A DNA stretch of 39,103 nt from Pirellulaceae bacterium. Lineage in GTDB: Bacteria > Planctomycetota > Planctomycetia > Pirellulales > Pirellulaceae. This document shows, in pieces, positions 1 to 9,280 of the stretch. The notes beneath the pieces were generated by a model, which was not told the DNA's origin, made no database searches, and saw only the letters and a program-made list of their open reading frames with translations. Position 1 is the first letter of the stretch. Each line of letters begins with the position of its first letter. The translations under genes were made by a program, and so were the position numbers. The stretch covers positions 1 through 39,103 of the forward strand of contig JALCBQ010000010.1 in the NCBI GenBank assembly GCA_028066335.1, written 5' to 3'.

Positions 1-327
1 GAAGAGGTACTGGGAATCATCACCGAGCGTGATATTTTGCGGGCGGAAGCCTCGAATGAAGACCCACTAGAGACTTTAACCGTTGAAGATGTCATGGGTT
101 GTTGTGAGGTTATTTGCCATTTGGAAGATACCCTTGATGAGGCAATTTCCGTTATGGCCGAACATCAAATTCGTTATCTTCCAATTGTTCAGGAAAAGAA
201 GCTTTTGGGCCTCGTCTCTATGGGCGATTTACTTCGTGCCCGCTTTAGCCTGAAAGAGATCAAATCGCCTCAACTTTCACCTCATTTTAGCCTTAACCAA
301 TCAACCAACCCCTCTGTTCCACGATAA
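1..327 (+). CDS. CBS-domain protein, C-terminal part (5' end outside window)
   Basis: The reading frame is open from base 1, so the start lies upstream of the window. The visible 108 residues hold the end of one CBS motif (LGIITERDIL near the start) and a full second one (TVEDVMGCCEVICHLEDTLDEA at about residues 25-46, then IRYLPIV and LGLVSMGDLL). This spacing is typical of tandem CBS (Bateman) modules that bind adenine nucleotides and regulate enzymes, channels or kinases. The tail after the last CBS motif is short, Ser/Pro rich and probably disordered. Nothing visible says whether a catalytic domain lies upstream; a stand-alone CBS-pair protein is the simplest reading. Confidence 0.85.
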   Translation, partial: EEVLGIITERDILRAEASNEDPLETLTVEDVMGCCEVICHLEDTLDEAISVMAEHQIRYLPIVQEKKLLGLVSMGDLLRARFSLKEIKSPQLSPHFSLNQSTNPSVPR

Positions 328-548
328 CCTTAGGTAGCGTTATTAAGGTAAACAGAGAAAAGCTGTGATCTATTTCGCCTCTACAATTTTGATCTCTTTA
401 TTCCGTTCTCTGCCCTTTGCCATACGTTTTTCTTTTGTCCCTGCCGGGTACCATCTCGGCAGGGTTATTTTTTGAAGCGATCGTCTTGTTGATGAAAATT
501 TAGCATTCCAGATAAGCGAATAGATAACAACAGAGAGGCTCTTCTAAA

Positions 549-926
549 ATGCAACAATCTATTATAGAGGACACATTGATGTGTGTTGGCTTGACTTCTT
601 ATAATCTCTATTGTTTTTGGATAGGTTCAAAACTCTTTCCGAATATGCCCCACAAACACATATGGAATCGAAATATTATAATAAGCACCTTGGTGAAGAC
701 ATTCGTCGTGATTTTTATGATAGCATTCATTTGTCTCTTGGCAATGTATATCGTTCTGTTTGGCCAGAACTTTCTCACATTCATTGAAGAGCTTCCCTTT
801 GGATTTATCTTGGGCAAGCTCTTCCCACCCCTCTTCGCCCTCCTCGCCCTCCCTATGGTTTATGTCGCCAATGTCTTTCGAATAGCAAGAGAATATTTTT
901 TGAAAACGAAGGGGAATCTGCAGTAG
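549..926 (+). CDS. small integral membrane protein, unknown function
   Basis: A 125-residue protein of no recognised family. Two strongly hydrophobic stretches are visible, at about residues 45-72 (ending near IVLFGQNF) and 84-108 (FGFILGKLFPPLFALLALP and on). The basic C-terminal tail RIAREYFLKTKGNLQ fits a cytoplasmic end. The N-terminal third is weakly hydrophobic with several aromatics and Cys. The upstream sequence has a modest purine-rich ribosome site (AGAGAGG). The gene stands alone, with about 170 bases to the next gene. Codon use is more AT-rich than in the housekeeping genes to the right, as it is in the next two genes. Membrane location is well supported; a role cannot be given. 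Confidence 0.55.
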   Translation: MQQSIIEDTLMCVGLTSYNLYCFWIGSKLFPNMPHKHIWNRNIIISTLVKTFVVIFMIAFICLLAMYIVLFGQNFLTFIEELPFGFILGKLFPPLFALLALPMVYVANVFRIAREYFLKTKGNLQ

Positions 927-1098
927 GTCATGACGATCCAGTCCACAACGCCGACTTCATGTTTAATAAGGTTGTAATATGCCTTTTACAGGTCATAAAG
1001 CACAAACGACCATAACTGTTTGCCATGCAATGACGCCTTGCCCTTTCCAAACAACATGGAAGTTCCTGATATTGATCCTTTAGCCTAGGGAAAATGAA

Positions 1099-1485
1099 AT
1101 GGACAGAAACTTATATTTAAAATTTCCAACTTTGTTCTTTATTACCTGGAATATTATTTCTTTTTCTGGGTGCTCAAGAGTCACCAAAGTTTATAATATA
1201 GCGACAGGAAATTCACAATGCACCATCGTTAATCAAACAGGAAAAACTCTCGAGAAAATCGAAGTAAGATTAATTACTTCGAAAAAAGATGAGACAATTA
1301 TTATTGATAAGTTGAAAGCGGGCAAAAGTAAAATATTTCGTCGCAATACTTCCGATCTCATTGTTTATGTCGTCTCCTTCTCTATTGGGAGTACACGATA
1401 TACAGAATTAAATTATAGTGCAGCTTCAACTCCCACTGATGAGGTCAGTTATTCCACAATCATCCTTTTGCCTGTTAACCAGTGA
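1099..1485 (+). CDS. putative lipoprotein, possibly frameshifted at its C-terminus
   Basis: A 128-residue protein with a hydrophobic N-terminal signal (residues 7-24) followed by a lipobox-like FSGC, Cys25 being the likely lipidated residue. The mature part contains a beta-rich stretch (CTIVNQTGKTLEKIEVRLI, then KAGKSKIFRRNTSDL). This resembles small periplasmic domains with an immunoglobulin-like or 'fibronectin-like' pattern, but I do not recognise the family. After the stop, another frame stays open for about 25 codons of protein-like sequence (see the next entry), suggesting that the original gene was longer. It lies 88 bases before a secreted protein on the same strand and may share its transcript. 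Confidence 0.5.
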   Translation: MDRNLYLKFPTLFFITWNIISFSGCSRVTKVYNIATGNSQCTIVNQTGKTLEKIEVRLITSKKDETIIIDKLKAGKSKIFRRNTSDLIVYVVSFSIGSTRYTELNYSAASTPTDEVSYSTIILLPVNQ

Positions 1486-1558
1486 TGATCATGTGGCCGA
1501 TATTTTTGCTAAAAATATTGTCGAGCTGGTTGAACAGCTAACCCCTCCTGTAAAATAA
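1475..1558 (+). pseudogene. likely out-of-frame tail of the preceding lipoprotein gene
   Basis: In the frame one base away from the preceding gene, the codons after its stop read SDDHVADIFAKNIVELVEQL followed by TPPVK and a TAA at 1556-1558. This looks like an amphipathic C-terminal helix, not random sequence. It has no good start codon or ribosome site of its own. A one-base insertion or deletion near 1470-1480 would join it to the upstream gene and lengthen that protein by about 25 residues. It could equally be a sequencing or assembly error or a genuine decay event. Confidence 0.35.
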
Positions 1559-1573
1559 CAAAAGGAGAAAACG

Positions 1574-2881
1574 ATGAAGTACAAATTGTTATTAATGATA
1601 CTGGCAACCCTCGTCTATTTGCCAAAAGGTTATGCAAAGGAATACTTGAATGAGTCTACAGTTTTTTTCTCAGAAGATCGTAATACATTTGCACGATTGA
1701 ATTGGTCAGGTAAAAATGATATTAATGAGAGATCAGCGCTTGTCGCCTCTATCTATCAATATTGTGAAGAGGGTGAAAATTATGTGAAAGTGCAACGATC
1801 AATATTGCCTGGCACTTCTCTTAAGGGCCATTACCTTGATAACAAAGGGAGATATTTTGTATCGCTTGGCAGTGGTGACGACCCTTGGGCTGTTCAAATC
1901 TATAACCTTATCACCCGAGAAAGGAGATCTTTTGCATTGGATTTTTTTCTTCCAAGGGAGATGATTACCGGTACTAAGGACGAAAATGGCATAGAGAGGC
2001 ACTTTGGCAAAAATTTTCCAGAGGTTCGGACTAAAGTACAGAAATATACCACATCTATATGCTGGACTGGCAACTTAAAATGGGATGAATCAAATCTTTG
2101 CCTCTACACAAATTATGGAGGTCATCCAATTGATGACACTGGATTTAATCCACCTAATGTTAAAATCGATATCGCTAAAATGGAAGTTACGCTTTTAGAC
2201 GATGATCCCGCACAAATGGCATATGAGTCAGAGTATTCTCCAGCGAGAGCAGATAATTATATTAATACGATAATAATGCGAGACTTACGTGGAGATCAAT
2301 TCGACATTATAAGGTCGAGTAATAACTGCGGATTTGCTCGGATTGAACGCCCCGATTGGCCTCGCAAAAAAGAGGGGATTGCAACCGCCTATATCTACCA
2401 TTATCAGGATGAAATCAAAGAGTATGTTAAAATCAAAACTCTAAAGATACCCTACACCTCTCTCCCTTTTCATTACCTGCTCCTTGGTGAGATGGAATAT
2501 TTTTTGGTTATTGGTGACGGCGATGATCCTCGGGCCGTTTCCATGTATAATCTAGTTACTGGCAAGGAAAAGTTTTTTGCTCTAAAGGATTTCCTGCCAA
2601 AGGAGATGATCGCCGGCAGGTGGGTTCAAAGAGATGGTGTAATATCCCCTAGTTACTATGGATCAGAACACCCCAAAGTACGAACCCGTTATGTCCTTGG
2701 TATGTATGCAAGACATCGGTGGACAGGAAACATACACCAGAGTTGGAAGGGAAAATCAACTCCTAATTGTGTCTACTCATCTGGGGCTCTTCGTAATTAC
2801 ATCCCGCCCAAAATTGAAATCAATCTCAAAAAAATGACCGTTACTCTCCTAGGGTATAATGAAGAAGAGAGCGAAAAATAA
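1574..2881 (+). CDS. secreted protein made of two copies of one domain, unknown function
   Basis: A 435-residue protein with a clear signal peptide (hydrophobic residues 5-16, cleavage probably after GYA, residues 19-21) and a good ribosome site (AAAGGAG, 8 bases before the ATG). The mature part consists of two related halves, roughly residues 55-212 and 270-430. Each half contains the same ordered motifs: YVK(V/I) near its start, G-x-GDDP-x-AV-x-x-YNL, FAL-x-x-FLP-x-EMI-x-G, P-x-VRT, WTGN and finally PP-x-x-x-I-x-x-x-KM-x-VTLL. The halves differ at many positions, so the duplication is old. Each copy has a Cys near the WTGN motif (CWTGN in copy 1; a later C in copy 2), but pairing cannot be judged. 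I do not recognise the family; a periplasmic or extracellular binding role is possible. Confidence 0.7.
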   Translation: MKYKLLLMILATLVYLPKGYAKEYLNESTVFFSEDRNTFARLNWSGKNDINERSALVASIYQYCEEGENYVKVQRSILPGTSLKGHYLDNKGRYFVSLGSGDDPWAVQIYNLITRERRSFALDFFLPREMITGTKDENGIERHFGKNFPEVRTKVQKYTTSICWTGNLKWDESNLCLYTNYGGHPIDDTGFNPPNVKIDIAKMEVTLLDDDPAQMAYESEYSPARADNYINTIIMRDLRGDQFDIIRSSNNCGFARIERPDWPRKKEGIATAYIYHYQDEIKEYVKIKTLKIPYTSLPFHYLLLGEMEYFLVIGDGDDPRAVSMYNLVTGKEKFFALKDFLPKEMIAGRWVQRDGVISPSYYGSEHPKVRTRYVLGMYARHRWTGNIHQSWKGKSTPNCVYSSGALRNYIPPKIEINLKKMTVTLLGYNEEESEK

Positions 2882-3421
2882 AACTCCTCCATCCTTGTTG
2901 ACAATTTGAGAATCTCGCAATCATTGAGAGAAGTCGATCTCATAGCCGTTTATAAGATTTTTTTATAAGATTGAGGAAGGTCTTCTCATATCGCTCATGA
3001 TCTCTGCATCTCCCACTCTTTCTGTATCCCTCATACTTTTTGAATCGCCAAAAAGGGGGCAAGAAAAATGAGCATGAGAGTCACTCGAAGTCAACTCGCC
3101 ATTTCAAATATTCATCGCGATGACCTCGACCTTACAGATCGCCTAAATCGCTACGTGATAAAAATGACCTGCTAGAAATCGTCCGTTCGTCACCAAGAGA
3201 TCAGAAAAAGAGACGGTCTTTGGGCAAAAAGAGGGCGGCTTTCGCCAGAAATTAACCTCTTTTTCTACCCATATCGGGTAGAGATAATTCTTTCTTGTGG
3301 GTAATTATGTCCCTCTGGCTTGAAGAACTGGCGGTGCGAGATAGGCAACCTTGACAGTCTGGGCGATGTTATCTGCAGTGCCTTTTTTGGGCAAGAACGC
3401 CCCACCTTTAGATATTTATTA
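2882..3421. other. 540-base intergenic stretch between converging genes
   Basis: This lies between a rightward and a leftward gene. It contains a TTGACA-like hexamer near 2898 without a convincing -10 partner, and a near-repeat of TTTATAAGATT at about 2948-2970. A 35-codon open frame at 3068-3175 begins MSMRVTRSQLAISNIHRDDL; it has a GGGGGC-type purine run upstream but no recognisable homologue. No tRNA, terminator with a T-run, or mobile element was seen. The small frame may be a remnant of a longer gene. Confidence 0.4.
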
Positions 3422-5041
3422 CTACCACAAATGACTGCTGGAGTGATAAGGATAATAACTTTGGTGTTTGAAGCCGTAGTGGAAATCGAGGCCACCCGAG
3501 AACGAGAATCGATCAAGTGCCCGAATGCCACCTGTCCCCCAAAAGAGGTTGTCGGTTAAGCCGGCTCGCCAAATGAGGTTTTTGGTCTGGCGAACTTTTA
3601 ACCCTAGAGTTATAGGGGTATGAATACCATGGGCGTCGATTTTTTTTCCTGTTTCATCGACAAAATGAATACCAGCGACACCAACACCAAACCCGGCATA
3701 AGGACGCCACTTGGAATCCCCCCAAGGATAATAATTGAGGTTCATATCGACCATCCAGTTTCGACTTTTGCGGCGAATCGCTGGTGACTGATGATCATTA
3801 ATGTCGAAATCGGCCGAGGCGAGGCGGAGCTCGGCACCCCAGAAATGATCAAGTTCTTTCCCCAAGCGTAAGCCACCGATCATTGTTGAACCTTCACGAA
3901 CCTGTACTGTCAATCGACTGCCTGCCAACGACCCAACAAAAACACCTCCATGCCAAGGTCGATGAAGCCAACTCGTCCCTTCTAATGGCTCACCCTTTCC
4001 AACATGGCGAAGGGGATCATCGGGGTTGGTTCTTTCAAATCTTGGATGCCAGCGATCCCATAAAGAGCGTATCTTTGGGAAATTTACTTTCACTCGATAG
4101 CCGGTCAAATCTTCGAAAAAATGACTCGCACCATAACTGCCTCCATGGCGGAAAAGAGGCTCGTTCTGTAACGCCGACTCGACCCTCCCCTCATCCCAAC
4201 CTTCTTGTACAAAAGGGGGCTCCTCTTGCAAAAAGGGGGCTCCTTGACGTCCAGACAAGGGGTACCGGCTCTCACTAGGCAAGTTTGACAACAGAGGATG
4301 CCCGACCATATTGGCAGTTCCATAATTTGTTGTACCGAGGCCCTCCCGGGAACTTGTCGAGGCAGGCCAGAGTACACTGCCACCGTTGCTCAATCTCTTT
4401 GGGGCCGCTGCGACCGAGGTCTTAAGCTCAGACAAAGGACTTGTGTCGTTCTCATAACCTTCGACAAGAGGTGGGAGTAATATCGTCGAACGATCGTCTG
4501 TTGTAGAAAGGGGGTCGGCCCCTGTGCGAAGGTTTGCAAAAGGGGGGGCCGGTTGAATCTTTTGCCAACTATGTTTTTGGGAAAAAGCAAGGCGTGGTGT
4601 CGTTTCATCTTCTGTTTTTACCAAAGGTAATTTCGCAGGATCGCCCGGGTTTTGTCTCGCCAGATTTTGGCCATTTTGCCCTTCTGCTGTTGCCGATGAA
4701 CCTACTAAAACAGGGTCGAGTTTTAAGGGGCCAACAAGGCGGCGATCGACCTTTTTCTGATAGGCATGGCTACCCGAAGCATTAAAAATCGACTGCCCCA
4801 ACACAACAGACGGTGCCAACAAGCCTCCCAATATTCCAACGATGAAAACGACCGTGGCGATACCTGGCCTCCACATGGCTACTCTGCAGCTCACCACATT
4901 TTGCAACTTTCGAAAAGGGGAAATGCCGACTCGCGCAAGGGCGCCGCCGAGCCAAAAGCTCCTAACTTTTGCCCATTGGCCGAATAACCTTTTTATCGTT
5001 TGTTGACCACCTTGAAACATAAAGAAGTGGCTTATCTCCAT
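3422..5041 (-). CDS. outer-membrane beta-barrel protein (OmpA-like barrel at C-terminus)
   Basis: The frame gives 539 residues. A hydrophobic signal (residues about 61-82, ATVVFIVGILGGLLAPSVVLG) sits unusually far in, so the true start may be Met56 (ATG at 4876), which would give a normal signal peptide and about 484 residues. The middle part (about 85-350) is polar, Pro/Ser/Gly rich and probably disordered. The last 170 residues alternate polar and hydrophobic residues in the way of a small eight-stranded barrel: GGVFVGSLAGSRL, IGGLRLGKELDHFWGAELRL, NWMVDMNLNYYPWG, WRPYAGFGVGVAG, and FSFSGGLDFHYGF. The barrel call is by pattern; the last strand is followed by about 14 residues, so the canonical terminal aromatic is not exactly at the end. 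It stands alone and is transcribed away from the next gene. Confidence 0.7.
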   Translation of the reverse strand: MEISHFFMFQGGQQTIKRLFGQWAKVRSFWLGGALARVGISPFRKLQNVVSCRVAMWRPGIATVVFIVGILGGLLAPSVVLGQSIFNASGSHAYQKKVDRRLVGPLKLDPVLVGSSATAEGQNGQNLARQNPGDPAKLPLVKTEDETTPRLAFSQKHSWQKIQPAPPFANLRTGADPLSTTDDRSTILLPPLVEGYENDTSPLSELKTSVAAAPKRLSNGGSVLWPASTSSREGLGTTNYGTANMVGHPLLSNLPSESRYPLSGRQGAPFLQEEPPFVQEGWDEGRVESALQNEPLFRHGGSYGASHFFEDLTGYRVKVNFPKIRSLWDRWHPRFERTNPDDPLRHVGKGEPLEGTSWLHRPWHGGVFVGSLAGSRLTVQVREGSTMIGGLRLGKELDHFWGAELRLASADFDINDHQSPAIRRKSRNWMVDMNLNYYPWGDSKWRPYAGFGVGVAGIHFVDETGKKIDAHGIHTPITLGLKVRQTKNLIWRAGLTDNLFWGTGGIRALDRFSFSGGLDFHYGFKHQSYYPYHSSSHLW

Positions 5042-5315
5042 AGGTTTATTAAATCGATGTCAGGTCGGGTATCCCCTGAAAAAAGGGGCCAAAGTATGCC
5101 AAAGGTCGACAAATTTGTCAACTCAGATCTAATTCTCTCGCTTTGTCCCTGCTCAAGTGCTACACTTCCCTAGATTCACCTTGACTCTCCCTAGGCAGAA
5201 TGTCAGAATCAAAAGGGGCTTTATTCTTGCAATGAATACCTGTTTTGCCTTGCATTGGCAGATTAGCCCTTTTTTGACTATTTTTCGGATATTTTTACTG
5301 CAGAAGGTACCGACA

Positions 5316-6149
5316 ATGTCTCGCAAAACTTTAGCCGATGGTCTTTACCGTTTTTTTTTAAAAGAGAATATCTTGGCTCATTTGCCACAAAGGGTAATAA
5401 CGACCGGAATGCTCCTCGGCTTGATAACCATGGCCGCACCAGTCGACTCGCAGGAAAAGACTCAGCTTGATTCTCAGTCGCTGAAAAAGGATCCACTTCT
5501 AAAACAAACGGAGGGCGGTCAAGACGACCAGAAACAACTTTTAAAAAAACGTCAAGAAGAAGCTCAAAAGAAAAAGGTCGCTTTAAGTACCCTTCAGCAG
5601 AAACGGTTCAACGAGCTTTCAGCGATTCGAAAGTCACTTCAGACAGCTGGCATTGTTGCCGCCTCTTCTTCTCTTTCTGCAAGCAACGATGGCTACACAT
5701 TTGAAGAGGCTCTTCAAAAACAGTTTCAAAATCAACAAACCAGTCAACAAGCTATTCAACAAAGCGTCCGTCAAAGGAGAGCCTTGCAAGAGAACACCTT
5801 AGAGCAACAAAGAGGCAAAAATGGAGCCACCCTCGAGCGATTTCGCCAAGAAGAAGAGAGGGTCAAGAGGTTATTTAATTCTGGTCTTATCTCTAAAAAT
5901 GAATTCGAAGAGCTCAATGCTAATATGAAACTGGCTCTTCAACATTCACAGAACTTGGCCAAAAACAAAGAGCAAGAGAGCCGTGCTCAACGAGATTTGG
6001 AAATGGCAAGCGAACTCCTTAACAGGAGTCACAATTTCATGGACCTTATGTATCAAGCCGAACAAGCAGAACAGTATGGTCTCGCCGATGAACTCGCCGA
6101 AATTGCCAACCGTCTTCGCCACCTCTCCCGTGAACTTCGCCAGGAATGA
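5316..6149 (+). CDS. secreted coiled-coil protein rich in Gln, Glu and Lys
   Basis: The frame is open from 5157, but the best start is ATG 5316, with AGAAGG 8 bases upstream; this gives 277 residues. A basic N-terminus followed by a hydrophobic stretch (VITTGMLLGLITMAAP) forms a signal peptide, with cleavage probably near VDS-QE. Almost all the rest is charged and heptad-like: QKRFNELSAIRKSLQ, RQRRALQENTLEQQ, FRQEEERVKRLFNSGLISKNEFEEL and LADELAEIANRLRHLSREL. The segment FNSGLISKNEFEELNANM resembles the SHOCT-type short motif (a gap-containing 'G-x-I-x-x-x-E-F' pattern). No enzymatic motif is visible. It is divergent from the outer-membrane protein, so a shared envelope role is possible but unproven. 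Confidence 0.65.
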   Translation: MSRKTLADGLYRFFLKENILAHLPQRVITTGMLLGLITMAAPVDSQEKTQLDSQSLKKDPLLKQTEGGQDDQKQLLKKRQEEAQKKKVALSTLQQKRFNELSAIRKSLQTAGIVAASSSLSASNDGYTFEEALQKQFQNQQTSQQAIQQSVRQRRALQENTLEQQRGKNGATLERFRQEEERVKRLFNSGLISKNEFEELNANMKLALQHSQNLAKNKEQESRAQRDLEMASELLNRSHNFMDLMYQAEQAEQYGLADELAEIANRLRHLSRELRQE

Positions 6150-6164
6150 CCGAAGAACCGAAAA

Positions 6165-6221
6165 CGTATCGGTCTCCAAGAGACCTAACGGCAAGAGAAG
6201 CTCCGATACGAGGGGTATCGG
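6165..6221 (+). promoter_or_regulatory. mutually exclusive hairpins after the coiled-coil gene
   Basis: CGTATCGG (6165-6172) can pair with CCGATACG (6203-6210), enclosing a GGTCTC-CAA-GAGACC hairpin (6171-6185). The same CCGATAC (6203-6209) can instead pair with GTATCGG (6215-6221). The two folds compete for one strand, as in attenuators. No clear T-run follows, so simple termination is not the obvious function. Confidence 0.4.
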
Positions 6222-6371
6222 CCCTTTCTACGACTTGCCTCGCCCCTTATCGACAATAGAGACGATTGCCAAAAAATCGAGGTGGTACAAAGCTCTACCA
6301 CGAGTCTGTTATGAGCCTGAGAAGATGGCCCCTCTGGGTAGCACGTTAAACCCTAAAACGGGCTATGAATG

Positions 6372-7268
6372 TTAATATCTTACCATGCACCAAAAGGCAC
6401 GAAGGGCGTCTCGCCATCCGATCTTTTTCCCCTCACGATAAGTTCGACCAGCGTAAGTGATCGGTCTCTCAAAAAAACGGATACCATCCTGTTTGGCCAT
6501 CTTGGCCGTTAGTTCGATCTCTATACCAAACGCCTTTTCACGGAGGGTCGGCGAAATTTTTTGTAATTGTTCTCGTCGAAAAACTTTATAACACGTTTCA
6601 ACATCAGTAAGGGGCAAACGGTTAAACCAACCCGCAATGCGGGTAATCGACTGATTTCCAAATCGATGAAGCAGCGACGAGTTGGAGGCCCCTGTTCCAC
6701 TAAAACGGCTCCCATAGGCGACATCGGCCTTGCCAGCGACGATCGGCTCGATCAAAAGCCAATACTCTCGTGGATCATATTCGAGGTCGGCATCTTGGAT
6801 CGTTACTAGGTCACCTGTTGCTGCGGCAAAACCGGTCTTTAGAGCGGCACCTTTACCTTGATTTTTTTCGTGAAAAATTACCTTAAGATCGGCATTGCCT
6901 TCGACACTTTTTAGATAATCAATCGTCCCATCGGTCGACCCATCGTCAACGAGAATAACCTCAAGAGGCAAGAAGGTATCTCGTAATCGCTGAATGACTT
7001 CGGCGATCGTTTTTTCTTCGTTATAAACAGGGACAACGACCGACAACAAGAAGTCACTTGGCGGAACAAAAATACCTAGCCGACTTACTTCACTGGCGTT
7101 GTTTGTTGCCAAAACCTGATTAGCAATAACTTTCCACAAACTCGGCCCGTCATCGCCGACAGTTTCAAGCTCTTCCTGTAAATCAGCCAAGGCGAGATGA
7201 ATAAGGTCTTCTCGCTCGGCCAGGGCAGCGGCCGGATCGATATGTCGAATAGAAAAAAAAGAAGGCAT
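6372..7268 (-). CDS. family 2 glycosyltransferase (dolichyl-phosphate-mannose-synthase-like)
   Basis: This cytoplasmic GT-A glycosyltransferase transfers a sugar from a nucleotide sugar, probably to a lipid carrier. The catalytic domain begins with [13 protein letters not shown], then [31 protein letters not shown] and the metal-binding QDADLEYDP. Acceptor-side motifs [16 protein letters not shown] and [13 protein letters not shown] are those of the DPM1-like subgroup. Unlike many relatives it has no C-terminal membrane helices; it ends soon after the [10 protein letters not shown] motif. About 85 residues lie ahead of the GT domain. The frame extends upstream to a GTG at 7331, but ATG 7268 is the more conservative start; neither has a convincing ribosome site. 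It is a single gene with no sugar-pathway neighbours here. Confidence 0.88.
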   Translation of the reverse strand: MPSFFSIRHIDPAAALAEREDLIHLALADLQEELETVGDDGPSLWKVIANQVLATNNASEVSRLGIFVPPSDFLLSVVVPVYNEEKTIAEVIQRLRDTFLPLEVILVDDGSTDGTIDYLKSVEGNADLKVIFHEKNQGKGAALKTGFAAATGDLVTIQDADLEYDPREYWLLIEPIVAGKADVAYGSRFSGTGASNSSLLHRFGNQSITRIAGWFNRLPLTDVETCYKVFRREQLQKISPTLREKAFGIEIELTAKMAKQDGIRFFERPITYAGRTYREGKKIGWRDALRAFWCMVRY

Positions 7269-7567
7269 TTGTGGGTGGTGGGCTAAAACGGGCTGGTAAG
7301 ATAGAAAAGGCCTACGGATACCACAAGGCACTCTCCTAACTTGCTATCGGCCTTAATGCCCAGTCAAGTGGCAATAAATCAATGCAGTGAAACAGACAAG
7401 GCTTTTCGACAAAGGCTTTAAAACAGGTGTTCCCAACAAAGACCTGCCGAAAAAATAAAAGGTAAAGTGAGCTCTCAACTAAATTGTCGCAAACAGGCAC
7501 CATTATGACTAAAATAAAAAGAATGGAAATAAAAAATCGAAGAAGATAGACGATTTCTCAATGAAAA

Positions 7568-7589
7568 GAAGAAGGCCTTGGCCTTCTTC
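7568..7589. terminator. perfect 22-base palindrome between divergent genes
   Basis: GAAGAAGGCC-TT-GGCCTTCTTC forms a 10-bp hairpin with a two-base loop. In the leftward direction it is followed by a short TTTTC run. Lying between a leftward and a rightward gene start, it is either a transcript-isolating terminator or a palindromic operator. Confidence 0.45.
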
Positions 7590-7650
7590 CTGCCTATTTT
7601 CCCTTTTTCTCTTCTGAATCCCTCCCGCGAGTAAAAGAGAGTCGACCTCA

Positions 7651-8562
7651 ATGACGCCCGAGCCGAAGCCTGAAACAACCGCCACCGAACCGAGTCGATC
7701 AAAAATCAAAATTGGTCTTGTTCAAATGTGCGCGACTCTTGAAAAAGAGAAAAATTTAGAAACTGCAGCAAATGCAATCTGCCAAGCGGCAAAGAACGGA
7801 GCAAACCTTGTCTGCCTCCCCGAACTTTTCAGCTGCTATGGTGACCTCAAGGAGGTCGCAAAGCAGGCTGAACCGATCGGTGGTGCAACATTTTCTCGAC
7901 TGCAAAGCTGGGCCAGAGAACACAAAATATGGCTCCTTGGTGGTAGCTTTTGCGAGCAGAGGGGCGAATTGAGTACTGGTTCCGCCCCCCAAAAAACACA
8001 ACAAGAAAGAAATCATCAAAAAGCCTATAACACAAGTTGTCTCTTTGGGCCGACAGGCGAAACACTTGCAACCTATCGAAAGATACACCTCTTTGATCTG
8101 AATATCCCCATTGGTGCCAATTGCGAATCGGATCACCTTGCTCGGGGAGATGAGATCGTTGACTATTGCTCGCCCATTGGCCATTTTGGCTTTGCCACCT
8201 GCTACGATCTCCGATTTCCGGAACTCTTTCGCTATCTTGTCAATCGAGATTGTGAGCTGATTTTTTTACCGGCCGCTTTTACTCACATGACGGGTAAATA
8301 CCACTGGGAGCCCCTCCTTCGTGCCCGAGCCATCGAAAACCAGTGTTACATGGTCGCCCCAAATCAATGTGGAAAACATAACAGCACAATGAAAAGTTAT
8401 GGCCACTCAATGATCATCGATCCATGGGGAGAAATTGTTGCGACCGCTGGCGCAACCGAAACAATCCTTTACGCCGATATCAATCTTGATAGAGTCACCA
8501 AGACCCGCAGCCGCTTTCCCGTTTTAAACCATCGTCGTCTTCCAAAAGATCTCAACGATTAA
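7651..8562 (+). CDS. carbon-nitrogen hydrolase, Nit1/omega-amidase-like
   Basis: A 303-residue nitrilase-superfamily amidase. The catalytic triad is visible: Glu58 (LVCLPELFSCYG), Lys144 (YRKIHLFD) and Cys184 (GFATCYDLRFPEL). The C-terminal pattern LRARAIENQCYMVAPNQ and KSYGHSMIIDPWGEIVA matches the branch that includes deaminated-glutathione amidase and 2-oxoamide amidases. Known relatives hydrolyse 2-oxoglutaramate-type or deaminated glutathione amides as metabolite repair; the exact substrate cannot be assigned. It is cytoplasmic, and the first 18 residues (Pro/Thr/Glu rich) are a non-conserved extension. A later start is possible but no better ribosome site is visible. Confidence 0.88.
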   Translation: MTPEPKPETTATEPSRSKIKIGLVQMCATLEKEKNLETAANAICQAAKNGANLVCLPELFSCYGDLKEVAKQAEPIGGATFSRLQSWAREHKIWLLGGSFCEQRGELSTGSAPQKTQQERNHQKAYNTSCLFGPTGETLATYRKIHLFDLNIPIGANCESDHLARGDEIVDYCSPIGHFGFATCYDLRFPELFRYLVNRDCELIFLPAAFTHMTGKYHWEPLLRARAIENQCYMVAPNQCGKHNSTMKSYGHSMIIDPWGEIVATAGATETILYADINLDRVTKTRSRFPVLNHRRLPKDLND

Positions 8563-9280
8563 CGGTAATTGGCATTGAATCCCCTGCCCCTCCAAAGAAC
8601 TATCGCCTCTTTAAAAAAATTTTCTTAAAAATTTTTTTGCTCCCTTTTCATTACCAATTGGGTCGTTATTTTTTGCCTAGGAAAAATCAAAAACGTTCCA
8701 TCTTTTATTGCAAGCATTTTCTGAAATAAAGTTCACATTTGTTCTAAGTCAAGGAACACAAAAGGCATTAGGAACGTGCGACTTCCTGTGAAGATTTTCT
8801 CTTTTAAAGAGAGGGGCCCTCGATGTTACTTTGCAAGTCGATCGCAAGGGGTAAGTCTCAATTTTTTTCAAAAAAAATAAACTCGAAAAAGAACTAAACT
8901 TCTTCCTTGACTTTTACGCAACAAGTTGCAAAATGGTCACTATCTGCTTGCAGGTGGCAAACTTTTCTTGCCTTTTTGCGAGCCCTTTCTTTCGAGTACT
9001 TGTCGCGTTTTAAGACTGCTATAGCAAGTCTTAAACAGGGCATTGCTCTTTCGGCGACCTGTCGTCGGCCACCGAGCTTTGTTCCTTTTATCGTCTTCGG
9101 GCTTTTGCTTTAACCTTGGACCAGCCCTTCGCTTTTCGTCGACAAATTGATCTAGGAAAATCGGGCAAAAAAGAGACGAGGAATCGTCGATACAATAGGA
9201 CATTCCCGAAATAAACCATGGGCAAATCCCAGCGAAAGAAAGGTAGCCGTAGCACAGTAAACAGAACGGAGTGTTAACGT

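Noticed and set aside
7475..7709. Leftward frames upstream of the amidase
   Set aside because: Low-complexity Phe/Ser/Arg composition and overlap with the 7568-7589 palindrome; no start site.
8907..9113. 68-codon rightward frame in the long gene-free region
   Set aside because: No ribosome site, unnatural composition, and it contains the 9009-9035 hairpin.
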